Shown here piece by piece: positions 42,516 to 51,322 of a stretch of DNA of 64,000 nucleotides. Position numbers and translations under genes: made by a program. The stretch is from Nocardioides sp. (GTDB lineage Bacteria > Actinomycetota > Actinomycetes > Propionibacteriales > Nocardioidaceae): contig NZ_JASLGR010000061.1 in assembly GCF_030150155.1 (NCBI RefSeq), positions 1 through 64,000 of the forward strand. The letters are read 5' to 3'. Under the pieces are notes generated by a model, which did no database searches, had not been told where the DNA came from, and was given only the letters and a program-made list of their open reading frames with translations. The number at the start of each line of letters is the position of its first letter. The stretch's first letter is position 1.

Positions 42516-43262
42516 ATGAGCACAGCCATCGGGATCGACTTCGGCGGTACCGGGATCAAAGGGGCGCCGGTCGACCTGACCGCGGGCGTCTTCGCCGCGG
42601 ACCGGGTCCGGATCAAGACGCCTGACAAGTCGACGCCGAAGGCCGTCGCCGACATCGTCGCCGACCTGGTGACGCAGTTCCCCGATCACGACGGACCGGT
42701 CGGGATCACGGTGCCGGGCGTCGTGCGCCACGGCGTGGTCCACTCCGCGGCGAACATCGACAAGTCCTGGATCGGCACCGACGCCGACACCCTCTTCACC
42801 CAGCGCCTCGGCGGCCGCCCGGTGCATGTGGTCAACGACGCCGACGCGGCCGGTCTGGCCGAGGTGCACTACGGCGCGGCGAAGGGTCATGGCGGGCTGG
42901 TCATCGTCACCACGCTCGGCACCGGGATCGGCTCCGCGCTGGTGTACGACGGCACCCTGCTGCCCAACACCGAGCTCGGCCACCTGGAGATCGACGGCCA
43001 CGAGGCCGAGTCGCGGGCCTCCAACCGGGCGCGCGAGGACAAGGACCTCTCCTGGGAGGAGTGGGCCAAGCGGCTCACGCGCTACTACCGGACGCTCGAG
43101 GCGCTCTTCTCCCCCGACCTGTTCCTGGTCGGCGGCGGCGTCTCCAAGGACTTCGACAGCTTCGGTCATCTGATCGACGTCGACACCGAGATCATCCCCG
43201 CGACGCTGCGCAACAAGGCCGGCGTGATCGGGGCGGCACTGGTCGCGACCCAGGTCCGATGA
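42516..43262 (+). CDS. ppgK: polyphosphate glucokinase
   Basis: 248 residues of the ROK family. It phosphorylates glucose using polyphosphate (or ATP). The N-terminal phosphate motif is IGIDFGGTGIKGA, and a second signature is TLGTGIGSALVYDG with NTELGHLEIDGHEAES. The actinobacterial PpgK start and length match. Its stop overlaps the ATG of the next gene (ATGA), so the two form an operon. Confidence 0.95.
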   Translation: MSTAIGIDFGGTGIKGAPVDLTAGVFAADRVRIKTPDKSTPKAVADIVADLVTQFPDHDGPVGITVPGVVRHGVVHSAANIDKSWIGTDADTLFTQRLGGRPVHVVNDADAAGLAEVHYGAAKGHGGLVIVTTLGTGIGSALVYDGTLLPNTELGHLEIDGHEAESRASNRAREDKDLSWEEWAKRLTRYYRTLEALFSPDLFLVGGGVSKDFDSFGHLIDVDTEIIPATLRNKAGVIGAALVATQVR

Positions 43263-45028
43263 AGGGCTTCTGGGCGGGGTTGAAGTCCCCGCTGTGGGTC
43301 GGCCGGATCGTCTTCGTCGTCGGTCTGCTGACGCTGACCGGTGCCTACGTGCCCGGCATCGCCAGCCGCACCCACCTGATCAACCAGGTCGTCCCCGACG
43401 TCTTCCCCGAGGCCGCGACCACCGGGTCGGCGGCGATCGGCCTGCTCCTGATGCTGCTGGCCGCCGCGTTGCGCCGCGGCAAGTACCGCGCCTGGCTGGT
43501 CGCCCTGATCCTCACCTTCCTCGCGGCCGCCCTGCACCTGCTGCACGGCCTGCGGATCGAGCCCGCCGTGCTCAACCTCGCCATCGCGGCGCTCCTGATC
43601 GCGTCCCGGCCGCAGTTCACCGCCCGCCCGGACCAGCGCTCCACGGGCCGCTTCCTGCGCGTCATCATCTTCGGGCCACTGATGGCCACGGCCCTGGGCT
43701 GGCTCTGGCTCACCGTCGATGGCGACTCCGTCGACGGTACGACGTTCTGGGACCGGATCTGGCAGTCGGCCCTCGGTCTGATCGGCATCCCCGGTCCGAT
43801 CACGTTCACCTCGTCCGGGGCGGCGCACGGCTCCGCGGTCGCGCTCGCGGTGCTCGGCGGGGTGGTGCTGATCCTCGCCCTGGTGGTCGCGATGCAGCCC
43901 TCGGACGGACCCCACCCGTTGACCGCGGGTGAGCACGTCCTGGTCCGTCGCTTCCTGGACTCGTGGGGCTCGGTCGACTCCCTGGCCTACTTCGCCACCC
44001 GTGACGACCGCTCCATCATCACCAGCCCGAGCGGTGCCTCGGCGGTCTCCTACCGGGTGATCGGCAACGTCTCGTTCGCTGCCGGTGACCCGCTCGGTGA
44101 CCCGAACGACTGGGACAACGCGGTGACGGCCTGGCTCGACGAGGCCCGCGCCTACGGGTGGACCCCGGCGAACCTGGGCTGCTCCGAGCGTGCCGCCGCG
44201 GTCTACCACCGGGCCGGCCTGATGGTCCTGGAGATCGGCGACGAGGCAGTCGTGCACGCCAGCGAGTTCACCCTCGAGGGCCGGACGATGCGCGGCGTAC
44301 GCCAGGCGATCTCCCGCACCCGCCGGGCCGGGATCAGCGCGACCGCGCACCGGATCACCGACCTGCCGCCGGAGACCCTGGAGCTGGTCCGCGACAAGGC
44401 GATCGAGTGGCGCGACGGGCCGATCGAGCGCGGCTTCTCGATGGCGCTGGGCCGGTTCGGCCAACAGCGCGACAACGGCGGTGCCGTGGTGATCGCCCGC
44501 GACGCCGACGGCGAGCCGATCGGGCTGCTCTCCTTCGCGCCGTGGGGCAAGGACGCGCTCTCGCTGGACCTGATGCGTCGCCGTGCCGACGCCGAGAACG
44601 GCGTCACCGAGCTGATGGTGGCGACCGTGATGGAGTCGGCCGAGGCGCTCGGGATCACGAAGATCTCCCTCAACTTCGCGGCCTTCCGGTCGGTCTTCGC
44701 CCGCGGTGAGCGGCTCGGTGCCGGACCGGTGCTGCGGCTGTGGCGCGCGATCCTGCTGTGGGCCTCGCGCTACTTCCAGATCGAGTCCCTCTACCGGGCC
44801 AACGCGAAGTTCAGGCCCGAATGGGTGCCGCGGTTCCTGGTCTACGCCACGGCCGGTGACCTGCCCCGGGTCGGCACCGCAGCGCTGCGCGCCGAGGCTC
44901 TGGTGGTCGCTCCGGCCTGGTACCGCCGGCTCACCGGGCGCGACGGCCGCAACAACGCCGTGGACCAGATCCCGTCGATCGTGGTCGCCTCGGACATCCC
45001 GCACGACGCCAGCGAGCTGAACGCCTGA
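43259..45028 (+). CDS. MprF-like phosphatidylglycerol aminoacyltransferase (DUF2156)
   Basis: 589 residues. Residues ~1-215 hold about six transmembrane helices; the rest is a soluble DUF2156/GNAT-type aminoacyl transferase domain (HPLTAGEHVLVRRFLDSWG, SYRVIGNVSFAAGDPLGDP, GVRQAISRTRRAGISA, ISLNFAAFRSVFARGERLGAGPVLRL). It probably transfers an amino acid from tRNA to phosphatidylglycerol, reducing negative charge of the membrane. No lysyl-tRNA synthetase domain is fused, unlike mycobacterial LysX. The amino acid cannot be read from sequence. Confidence 0.9.
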   Translation: MKGFWAGLKSPLWVGRIVFVVGLLTLTGAYVPGIASRTHLINQVVPDVFPEAATTGSAAIGLLLMLLAAALRRGKYRAWLVALILTFLAAALHLLHGLRIEPAVLNLAIAALLIASRPQFTARPDQRSTGRFLRVIIFGPLMATALGWLWLTVDGDSVDGTTFWDRIWQSALGLIGIPGPITFTSSGAAHGSAVALAVLGGVVLILALVVAMQPSDGPHPLTAGEHVLVRRFLDSWGSVDSLAYFATRDDRSIITSPSGASAVSYRVIGNVSFAAGDPLGDPNDWDNAVTAWLDEARAYGWTPANLGCSERAAAVYHRAGLMVLEIGDEAVVHASEFTLEGRTMRGVRQAISRTRRAGISATAHRITDLPPETLELVRDKAIEWRDGPIERGFSMALGRFGQQRDNGGAVVIARDADGEPIGLLSFAPWGKDALSLDLMRRRADAENGVTELMVATVMESAEALGITKISLNFAAFRSVFARGERLGAGPVLRLWRAILLWASRYFQIESLYRANAKFRPEWVPRFLVYATAGDLPRVGTAALRAEALVVAPAWYRRLTGRDGRNNAVDQIPSIVVASDIPHDASELNA

Positions 45029-45036
45029 CGCGACGT

Positions 45037-45070
45037 CGACGCCCCCGCCCGAGCAAGGGCGGGGGCGTCG
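45037..45070 (+). terminator. strong hairpin terminator of ppgK operon
   Basis: CGACGCCCCCGCCC and its exact reverse complement form a 14-bp stem around GAGCAA. Confidence 0.8.
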
Positions 45071-45122
45071 GCGTCATGGCCGACCTCAGGTCGTCAGCGT
45101 CAGGTCCTCAGCGCGTCGCCGC

Positions 45123-46445
45123 CTAGCCGAAGAGCGCCATCCCCGCCGGCGCGGCCGGGAGCTTCCCCGGGTTCAACAGCCCCAGCGGATCGGTCTTCTC
45201 CGCCGTCGCGATCGCGACCTCCTCGCGCCGGTCGAGCACCCAGGAGTGCGGCGCGTGCGCCATCACCCCGAGCTCCTTGAGCCGGGCGACTCCGGCGTCG
45301 ATGGCGGCCTCGGACTCGAACAGGCCACCGACCATCCCGATCGGGAGCGCCTCACCGTCGTGCCGGTGGGCGTCCATGTGCATGATCGTGCCGGGGAAGA
45401 CCTCCAGCACCTCCTCGAGCCGGTCGACCAGCGCGCGTCCGGCGGTCTCGACGTGGAAGTAGTGGTCCCCGTCGGCCCGGATCAGGTGCCACAGCGGGTG
45501 GTTGTAGGACAGCAGCGAGATCGCCGCGATCGCGCCCAGCCCCGTCTGCTCGGCCAGCACCTCGCCCCCGGCCGCGGCGACCAGCTCCCGGACCTGGGCG
45601 ACCTGGGCCGCGCTCACCACCGCCCTGAAGCTGCACTCCCCCTCACGCACGACGGCGCTGGCGGGGAACGTGCGGTGGACGCTGGCCATGTCGGTCGAGG
45701 CGATCCGCGGAGCGGGCTCGTAGACGGCTACCTCCAGGAGCGCCTGCTGGGCGGCGGGGAACGCGGGGATCGAGGCCCAGACCGAGACCCAGTCGACCAG
45801 CGGCTCCAGGGCGACCGTGGCCGCGACGATCACGCCGGTGGTGCCGTAGGTGTGCAGGAACGGCACGCAGTCGGCCCCCTCGATCCGGTGGATCGTGGCG
45901 CTCCCGTCGGCCAGCACCACGTCGAGGGAGAGCACGAAGCCGTCCTCGATCCAGCCGCGCGCGAGCGACCCGGTGCCACCCGACCCGCCGGCCAGGAAGC
46001 CACCCAGGGTGGACTGCACGGTCGAGGGGTACATCCACAACTGCTGCTGGGCGCTCCAGGCCCGCTTCTCCAGGTCGAGCATCCGGGCGCCCGCCTCGGC
46101 GGTCAGGGCGCCGTCGGTCACCGACAGCACGGCCCGGGCGCGGCTGGTGTCGATCACCAGGCCGGCCTCCAGCGGGATCGCCTGACCGTAGTTCCCGGTG
46201 CCCCGCCCCCGCACCGTCACCGGCACTCCACGACGTACGGCGGCAGCGACCGTCTCGGCGACCTGGAACCGGTCCGCGGGGTAGGCGACCAGGTCGGCCG
46301 GCGTATGCGGGATCCGGGTGCGCAGCACCGGGGACATCGTCGCCTCGTCGACCGAGGCCCGCTGCCGGGCGTCGAGGTCGGTGGAGACCCCGCCCTCCCC
46401 GAGCAGGTCGATCAGGTCGGCCACCAGGCCGGAAACGTCGCTCAT
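45123..46445 (-). CDS. FAD-linked oxidase (PCMH/VAO-type)
   Basis: 440 residues. The N-terminal FAD-binding PCMH fold includes VTVRGRGTGNYGQAIPLEAGLVID and the STLGGFLAGGSGGTGSLARGWIEDGFV stretch that holds the pyrophosphate. A C-terminal FAD-linked cap domain follows. It oxidises a small hydroxyl- or amino-bearing substrate. The nearby nitrogen-compound operons make a catabolic role plausible. Start ATG 46445. It is divergent from the SnoaL-like gene. Confidence 0.88.
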   Translation of the reverse strand: MSDVSGLVADLIDLLGEGGVSTDLDARQRASVDEATMSPVLRTRIPHTPADLVAYPADRFQVAETVAAAVRRGVPVTVRGRGTGNYGQAIPLEAGLVIDTSRARAVLSVTDGALTAEAGARMLDLEKRAWSAQQQLWMYPSTVQSTLGGFLAGGSGGTGSLARGWIEDGFVLSLDVVLADGSATIHRIEGADCVPFLHTYGTTGVIVAATVALEPLVDWVSVWASIPAFPAAQQALLEVAVYEPAPRIASTDMASVHRTFPASAVVREGECSFRAVVSAAQVAQVRELVAAAGGEVLAEQTGLGAIAAISLLSYNHPLWHLIRADGDHYFHVETAGRALVDRLEEVLEVFPGTIMHMDAHRHDGEALPIGMVGGLFESEAAIDAGVARLKELGVMAHAPHSWVLDRREEVAIATAEKTDPLGLLNPGKLPAAPAGMALFG

Positions 46446-46543
46446 GGCCCCATCGTGGGGCGGCCATGTTTCGGGTCGCGGCGCCTGCGGGTAACGCCGC
46501 GGCGTTACATCCTCGGGGACAGCCGGGACAGCCCGACCCGCTC

Positions 46544-46549
46544 TAGGGT
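46544..46549 (+). promoter_or_regulatory. -10 element TAGGGT of the SnoaL-like gene
   Basis: It lies 7 nt before ATG 46557. Confidence 0.5.
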
Positions 46550-46556
46550 GTGCGCC

Positions 46557-46967
46557 ATGCCGGCCCTGCCCCGTGACGCCTCAGCCGAGATCGCCCCGCT
46601 CCTGGAGGCCTGGTTCCCCGCCGTCGGGCGCCGTGACCGGGCCTGGTTCGAGGCGGTGTTCGCCCCCGATCTCCAGGTCCGCAACGTGCCCCTGGCCCAG
46701 CAGCGCGGGCGGGAGGCGATGATCGACCTGGAGCTCTCCGTGCCGCCGCTGGGCTTCACCACGCTGGGCATCACCGCGACGGCGTACGACGACCCGACCG
46801 GCTCCACGCCGTCGATCGCGCTGTCCACCTGGAGCGTGCTGGTCTGGCGCCTCGACGACCGCGCAGGCACCGAGCACCACGGCCTCTTCACCGCCTCCTG
46901 GCGTCGCACCGCCACCGGGCAGTGGCAGGTGTTCGACCTGGTCAGGGCGGGGAACCTCCCCGCCTGA
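46557..46967 (+). CDS. SnoaL/NTF2-fold protein
   Basis: 136 residues with the cone-shaped NTF2-like pattern: IAPLLEAWFPAVGRRDRAWFEAVFAPDLQVRN, LGFTTLGITATAY, STWSVLVWRLDDR, HHGLFTASWRRTATGQWQVFDLVRAG. Members include hydrolases, isomerases and non-enzymatic binding proteins. The substrate is unknown. The ATG is close to leaderless. It is convergent with ilvA. Confidence 0.78.
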   Translation: MPALPRDASAEIAPLLEAWFPAVGRRDRAWFEAVFAPDLQVRNVPLAQQRGREAMIDLELSVPPLGFTTLGITATAYDDPTGSTPSIALSTWSVLVWRLDDRAGTEHHGLFTASWRRTATGQWQVFDLVRAGNLPA

Positions 46968-46981
46968 GACCGGGCCGCGGC

Positions 46982-48226
46982 TCAGCGCAAGAAGGTGAAG
47001 AGCTCGGAGTCGTTGTCGATCTTCTCGATCAGCAGGTGGCTGGCCGCCATCCGCTCCAGCAGCCCGGCCAGCCCCTCGGGGTGGTCCAGGTCGATGCCGA
47101 CCAGCGCCGGACCGGTCTCCCGGTTGGAGCGCTTGATGTAGTCGAAGACGACGATGTCCTCACCGTCGGACAGGACGTTGTCGAGGAAGCCGCGCAGCGC
47201 GCCCGGCTCCTGCGGGAACGAGACCAGGAAGTAGTGCCGCAGACCCTGGTAGACCACCGCACGCTCGACCACGTCGGGGTAGCGGGAGACGTCGTTGTTG
47301 CCGCCGGAGATGATCACGCCGACCCGGCCGGTGAGCCCCTTGATCTGGCCGAGCGCGGCCGCGGCCAGCGCGCCGGCAGGCTCGGCGATGATCCCCTCGG
47401 TCTGGTAGAGGTCGAGCATCTCGACGCAGATCGCGCCGACCGGGACCTCGACGACCTCGTCGACGAGCTCCTTGGCGATCGCGTACGGCGTGGCGCCGAT
47501 GGTCGCCACCGAGGCGCCGTCGACGAACGTGTCCAGGTGCTCCAGGGTGACCGGGCCACCCGAGCGCAGCGCAGCCTTCATCGAGGCCGCCCCGACGGGC
47601 TCGGCGCCGATGATCCGGCACTCGGGCCAGACCGACTTCACCCAGGTGGCGACGCCACCCATGAAGCCACCGCCGCCGATCGGGACGATCAGGGCGTCGA
47701 GCGGGCCGCCGGCGTCGGTGAGGGCCTGGTCGGTCAGCTCCACGCCGACGGTGCCCTGGCCGGCGACGGTGCGCTCGTCGTCGAAGGCGTGCACGAAGGT
47801 GGCGTCGGTGTCGCGGGCATAGGCCTGGGCGGCGGCCGCTGACTCGTCGTACGTCGACCCCACCAGAGTCAGGGTGACGGCGTCGCCCCCCAGGGCCAGG
47901 ATCCGGTCCCGCTTCTGCCGCGGCGTGCTGGTCGGGACGAAGATGTGCCCCTTCGCACCGAGCCGAGCGCACGAGATCGCGACTCCCTGGGCGTGGTTGC
48001 CGGCCGAGGCGCAGACCACGCCGCGGGCGAGCTCCTCGGGGGTGAGCAGGCTCATCAGGTTGTAGGCGCCGCGGACCTTGTAGGAGCGGGCCAGCTGCTG
48101 GTCCTCACGCTTGAGGTAGACCTCGGCGCCGATCTTCTCGCTCAGCCTCGCTGACTTCTCCAGGGGCGTACGACGGGCGATCGTGCGCTCAGCGGCTGCG
48201 GCGATGAGGTCGGGCGTGACAGTCAC
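46982..48226 (-). CDS. ilvA: threonine ammonia-lyase (threonine dehydratase)
   Basis: 414 residues. A PLP enzyme turning threonine into 2-oxobutanoate and ammonia. PLP-Lys lies in SYKVRGAYN, the phosphate-binding Gly loop is GGGGFMGG, and ASAGNHAQGVA is also typical. The C-terminal ~80 residues are ACT-like (YFLVSFPQEPGALRGFLDNV). The length with one regulatory domain fits the short IlvA form of actinobacteria. GTG start (MTVTPDLIAAAAERT). Confidence 0.95.
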   Translation of the reverse strand: MTVTPDLIAAAAERTIARRTPLEKSARLSEKIGAEVYLKREDQQLARSYKVRGAYNLMSLLTPEELARGVVCASAGNHAQGVAISCARLGAKGHIFVPTSTPRQKRDRILALGGDAVTLTLVGSTYDESAAAAQAYARDTDATFVHAFDDERTVAGQGTVGVELTDQALTDAGGPLDALIVPIGGGGFMGGVATWVKSVWPECRIIGAEPVGAASMKAALRSGGPVTLEHLDTFVDGASVATIGATPYAIAKELVDEVVEVPVGAICVEMLDLYQTEGIIAEPAGALAAAALGQIKGLTGRVGVIISGGNNDVSRYPDVVERAVVYQGLRHYFLVSFPQEPGALRGFLDNVLSDGEDIVVFDYIKRSNRETGPALVGIDLDHPEGLAGLLERMAASHLLIEKIDNDSELFTFLR

Positions 48227-48306
48227 CCCGCCAGTCTCTCACCTGCCGATTCGGCTCCGCATCGGAGTTCTTCCGGCGTCCCGCTTGTCCCCTTGTCCCG
48301 ACCGAT

Positions 48307-48353
48307 GTAACAGCACCGAGAAGATCGCAGGGAGGCCGTAAAGGCGCGGTAAA
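48307..48353 (+). promoter_or_regulatory. GlnR-like paired sites upstream of nitrogen-compound operon
   Basis: GTAAC-N6-GAGAA (48307-48322) and GTAAA-N6-GTAAA (48338-48353) each resemble the GTnAC-N6-GAAAC boxes bound by the actinobacterial nitrogen regulator GlnR. The second pair ends about 5 nt upstream of the expected -35 position. The match is imperfect and the assignment is inferred. Confidence 0.4.
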
Positions 48354-48381
48354 CCCCCGCTGAAGTCGGCGTTTTCGCGCC

Positions 48382-48387
48382 TACTGT
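48382..48387 (+). promoter_or_regulatory. -10 element TACTGT of ABC operon
   Basis: It lies 7 nt before ATG 48395. Confidence 0.5.
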
Positions 48388-48394
48388 CGCCGCC

Positions 48395-49156
48395 ATGGCT
48401 GAGCACCTCCCCGGGTCGTCGTACCCCACTCGCCCCTTGGTCGCCTTCGACCGGGTCGGGCGCACCTTCGGTGCCGTGGAGGCTCTGTCCCCCTGTGACC
48501 TGAGCGTGGACCGGGGCGAGTTCGTCTCCATCATCGGCCCCTCCGGCTGCGGGAAGTCGACCCTGCTCCGGCTGGCCTCGGGCCTGGACAAGCCGACCAC
48601 CGGCACGGTCCGGTACGCCACCGACTCGATCGGCTACGTCTTCCAGGACGCGACCCTGATGCCGTGGCGCTCGGTGCGGCGCAACGCCGAGCTGCTCGGC
48701 CGCCTCGCCGGGATGAGCAGAAGCACCGTCGCCGCGGCGGCCGCCGACGCTCTCGCCGTGGTCGGGCTCACCGACTTCGCCGACCACCTGCCCCACCAGC
48801 TCTCCGGCGGGATGCGGATGCGCACCTCGATCGCGCGCTCGCTGGTGATGAACCCCGAGGTGTTCCTCTTCGACGAGCCGTTCGGCGCCCTCGACGAGAT
48901 CACCCGGGGTCGGCTCAACCTGGTCCTGCTGGGCCTGTTCCGGGAGCGGCGCTTCGCCGGCCTGATGGTGACCCACTCCGTCGAGGAGGCCGTCTTCCTC
49001 TCCACCCGGGTGGTCGTGATGAGTGCCCGACCCGGCCGGATCGTGGCCGAGTTCGAGGTGCCGTTCGGCCTCGATCGCTCCCTGGACCTGCGCTACACCC
49101 CCGACTTCGCCGAGCTCGCCGGCCGCGTGGCCGCCGCCCTGGAGGCCGTCTCATGA
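48395..49156 (+). CDS. ABC transporter ATP-binding protein, NitT/TauT type
   Basis: 253 residues. Walker A GPSGCGKSTLL, Q-loop YVFQDATLMPWRSV, signature LSGGMRMRTSIARSL, Walker B VFLFDEPFGALDE, H-loop MVTHSVEEAV. The MPWRSV/FGALDE pattern is the nitrate/taurine/pyrimidine-precursor importer group. It energises import with the next two genes. First gene of an operon running to 58030. The stop overlaps the permease ATG (ATGA). Confidence 0.95.
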   Translation: MAEHLPGSSYPTRPLVAFDRVGRTFGAVEALSPCDLSVDRGEFVSIIGPSGCGKSTLLRLASGLDKPTTGTVRYATDSIGYVFQDATLMPWRSVRRNAELLGRLAGMSRSTVAAAAADALAVVGLTDFADHLPHQLSGGMRMRTSIARSLVMNPEVFLFDEPFGALDEITRGRLNLVLLGLFRERRFAGLMVTHSVEEAVFLSTRVVVMSARPGRIVAEFEVPFGLDRSLDLRYTPDFAELAGRVAAALEAVS

Positions 49157-49977
49157 CCATCCCGTCCGTCGCCGCCGTACGCCGGGCCCTGGGCCGTGCC
49201 GCCCTGACCGTGCTGCCCGCCGCCGCAGTCCTCGGTGCCGTGATCGGGCTGTGGTACTACGTCTCCCTCGGCGTCCTCACCGAGCGCAAGCGGTTCCTGC
49301 TGCCGCCGCCGCACGAGGTCTTCACCGACGGCTTCTTCGACCCGAAGGTCCGTGCGGACATCCTCAGCGCCTTCTGGATGACCACGAAGGAGGCCATGAT
49401 CGGGCTGCTGGTCGCCGTCGTCATCGCGACGGTGCTAGCACTGCTGATGGCGCAAGCGAAGTGGGTGGAGCGCTCGCTCTACCCGTGGCTGATCGTGATC
49501 CAGACCATCCCGACGCTGGCGATGATCCCGATGATCGGCTTCTGGTTCGGCTACTCGCTCACGCCCCGGGTGCTGATCTGCGTGATCATCGCCCTCTTCC
49601 CCCTCGTGATCAACCCGCTCCAGGGGATGCTCGGCGTCGATCGTGGGCTGCACGACCTGCTCTCCCTGGCCGGAGCCAACCGGGTCACCCGGCTGCTCAC
49701 CCTGCAGTTGCCCGCAGCGATGCCCGACTTCTTCGTCGGGCTGCGCCAGGCGGCGGGCCTGTCGGTGGTGGGCGCCACCGTCGGTGACTACTTCTTCGGC
49801 AAGGGCGACATCGGCCTCGGCCTCCTGATCAGCAAGTACACCGCCCGGGTCGAGGCGGCTCCGATGCTCGCCGTCGCCTTCGCCGCCTGCTTCCTCGGGA
49901 TCGTCGTCTTCATGATCTTCGGCGCCTTGGGACGCCGAGTGATGGGCCGCTGGTCGCCCGCCTGGGGCGCGTACTGA
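49153..49977 (+). CDS. ABC transporter permease, NitT/TauT type
   Basis: 274 residues with about six transmembrane helices and the BPD inner-membrane signature (HDLLSLAGANRVTRLLTLQLPAAMPDFFVGLRQAAGLSVVGATVGDYF, with the EAA-like loop). Pairs with the preceding ATPase. A gap of about 100 nt with no recognisable gene separates it from the binding-protein gene. Confidence 0.95.
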   Translation: MTIPSVAAVRRALGRAALTVLPAAAVLGAVIGLWYYVSLGVLTERKRFLLPPPHEVFTDGFFDPKVRADILSAFWMTTKEAMIGLLVAVVIATVLALLMAQAKWVERSLYPWLIVIQTIPTLAMIPMIGFWFGYSLTPRVLICVIIALFPLVINPLQGMLGVDRGLHDLLSLAGANRVTRLLTLQLPAAMPDFFVGLRQAAGLSVVGATVGDYFFGKGDIGLGLLISKYTARVEAAPMLAVAFAACFLGIVVFMIFGALGRRVMGRWSPAWGAY

Positions 49978-50081
49978 CGCCTCGACGACCAGCCCCGTGA
50001 GTCCCGCCAGCACCGCCGCCAGCACCGCCACCGACACCGCCGTCAGTCCAGCAGTTCCACCCCTGTGGGAAGGATCCTCCG

Positions 50082-51314
50082 TTGAGCTCTCGTACGACCA
50101 CGTCCGCATCGCACCCCACCCCGGCCACCACCGTGCGGCGCGTCGCAGCCCTCGCGACCGCCGCGATCCTGGTGGGGAGCACCCTCGCCGCCTGCGGCTC
50201 GAGCAGCGACTCCGCTGGCTCCTCCTCCGCCACGGCTGGCGCCTCGGGCGGTGCCTCGGCCACCGCCGCTAGCGCCGGGTCCCTGGCCGGGGTCTGCCCC
50301 GCCACCGTCGTCCTCCAGGCCGACTGGGAGCCCGAGGCCGAGCACGCCGCGTTCTACGCCCTGCTGGGCAAGGACTACGACATCGACACCACGAACATGC
50401 GCACCACCGGTGAGCTGATGGACGGCGACACCGACACCGGGGTCAAGGTCCAGATCCGGATCGGCGGCGCCTCGGTCGGCTACCAGGACCCGACCGCGCT
50501 GATGTACGCCGACGACGACATCCTGCTCGGCTTCGGCCGGATCGGCGACACCATCGCCACCGACGCCAAGACCCCGGTGGTCGGCGTGATGGCCTCGATG
50601 GCGAAGAGCCCGTACGCGATCTACTGGGACCCCGCGACGTACCCGAACGTGAAGACCATCGCCGACCTCAAGTCCGCCGGCGCCACCGTGCTGACCCAGG
50701 GCGAGGGTCAGTCGGCCACGTGGGCGGCGTACTTCGCCGGCTCCGGCATCCTGGACGCGAAGCAGTACGACGACTCGGCCGACAACAAGCCGGCGACCTT
50801 CATCGCCGCCGGCGGGAAGGACGCCGAGGTCGGCTTCATCACCGCCGAGCCGTACATGTACGAGAAGCTGGTCAAGGCCTGGGGCAAGCCGGTCGTGGGC
50901 CAGACGATGGGCGACGCCGGCTACCCGGAGTACTTCCAGGCGATCGTGGCGCGCAAGGACGACGTCACCGCCCGGAAGGACTGCCTGGCCAAGCTGATCC
51001 CGGTGATGCAGCGCGCGCTGGCCGGCTACATCACCGACCCGGCGGCGACGAACGCCACGATCGTGAAGATCGTCGAGACCTACGACGACTCCTGGCAGTA
51101 CGACGCCGGCTCGGCGACCTACGCCCACGACACCGCGGTCAAGCTCGGCATCCTCGGCCCGAGCAGCGACGGCGTGCTCGGGAAGTTCGAGTCGGCCAAC
51201 GTGCAGAAGCTGATCGACATCGCCCGGACGTACCGCTCCGACGTCACGGTCCCCGCCGACCTGACCCCCGACAGCCTGGTCACCAACCAGTTCCTCGACC
51301 CCTCCATCAAGTAA
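50082..51314 (+). CDS. ABC transporter substrate-binding lipoprotein (NMT1/THI5-like)
   Basis: 410 residues. Lipobox GSTLAAC near residue 38, then a Ser/Ala/Gly-rich linker. The mature fold is NMT1/THI5-like: VVLQADWEPEAEHAAFYALLGKDYDI, typical of receptors for pyrimidine precursors, nucleobase-like or sulfonate ligands. It captures the imported compound outside the membrane. The start is TTG 50082, with GGGAAGGA about 7 nt upstream. The ligand is unknown; the downstream genes suggest a nitrogen heterocycle. Confidence 0.9.
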   Translation: MSSRTTTSASHPTPATTVRRVAALATAAILVGSTLAACGSSSDSAGSSSATAGASGGASATAASAGSLAGVCPATVVLQADWEPEAEHAAFYALLGKDYDIDTTNMRTTGELMDGDTDTGVKVQIRIGGASVGYQDPTALMYADDDILLGFGRIGDTIATDAKTPVVGVMASMAKSPYAIYWDPATYPNVKTIADLKSAGATVLTQGEGQSATWAAYFAGSGILDAKQYDDSADNKPATFIAAGGKDAEVGFITAEPYMYEKLVKAWGKPVVGQTMGDAGYPEYFQAIVARKDDVTARKDCLAKLIPVMQRALAGYITDPAATNATIVKIVETYDDSWQYDAGSATYAHDTAVKLGILGPSSDGVLGKFESANVQKLIDIARTYRSDVTVPADLTPDSLVTNQFLDPSIK

Positions 51315-51322
51315 GGCCCAGC

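Noticed and set aside
48227..48394. Riboswitch upstream of the importer operon
   Set aside because: The predicted start site lies at the ATG (leaderless), and no conserved aptamer core was recognised.
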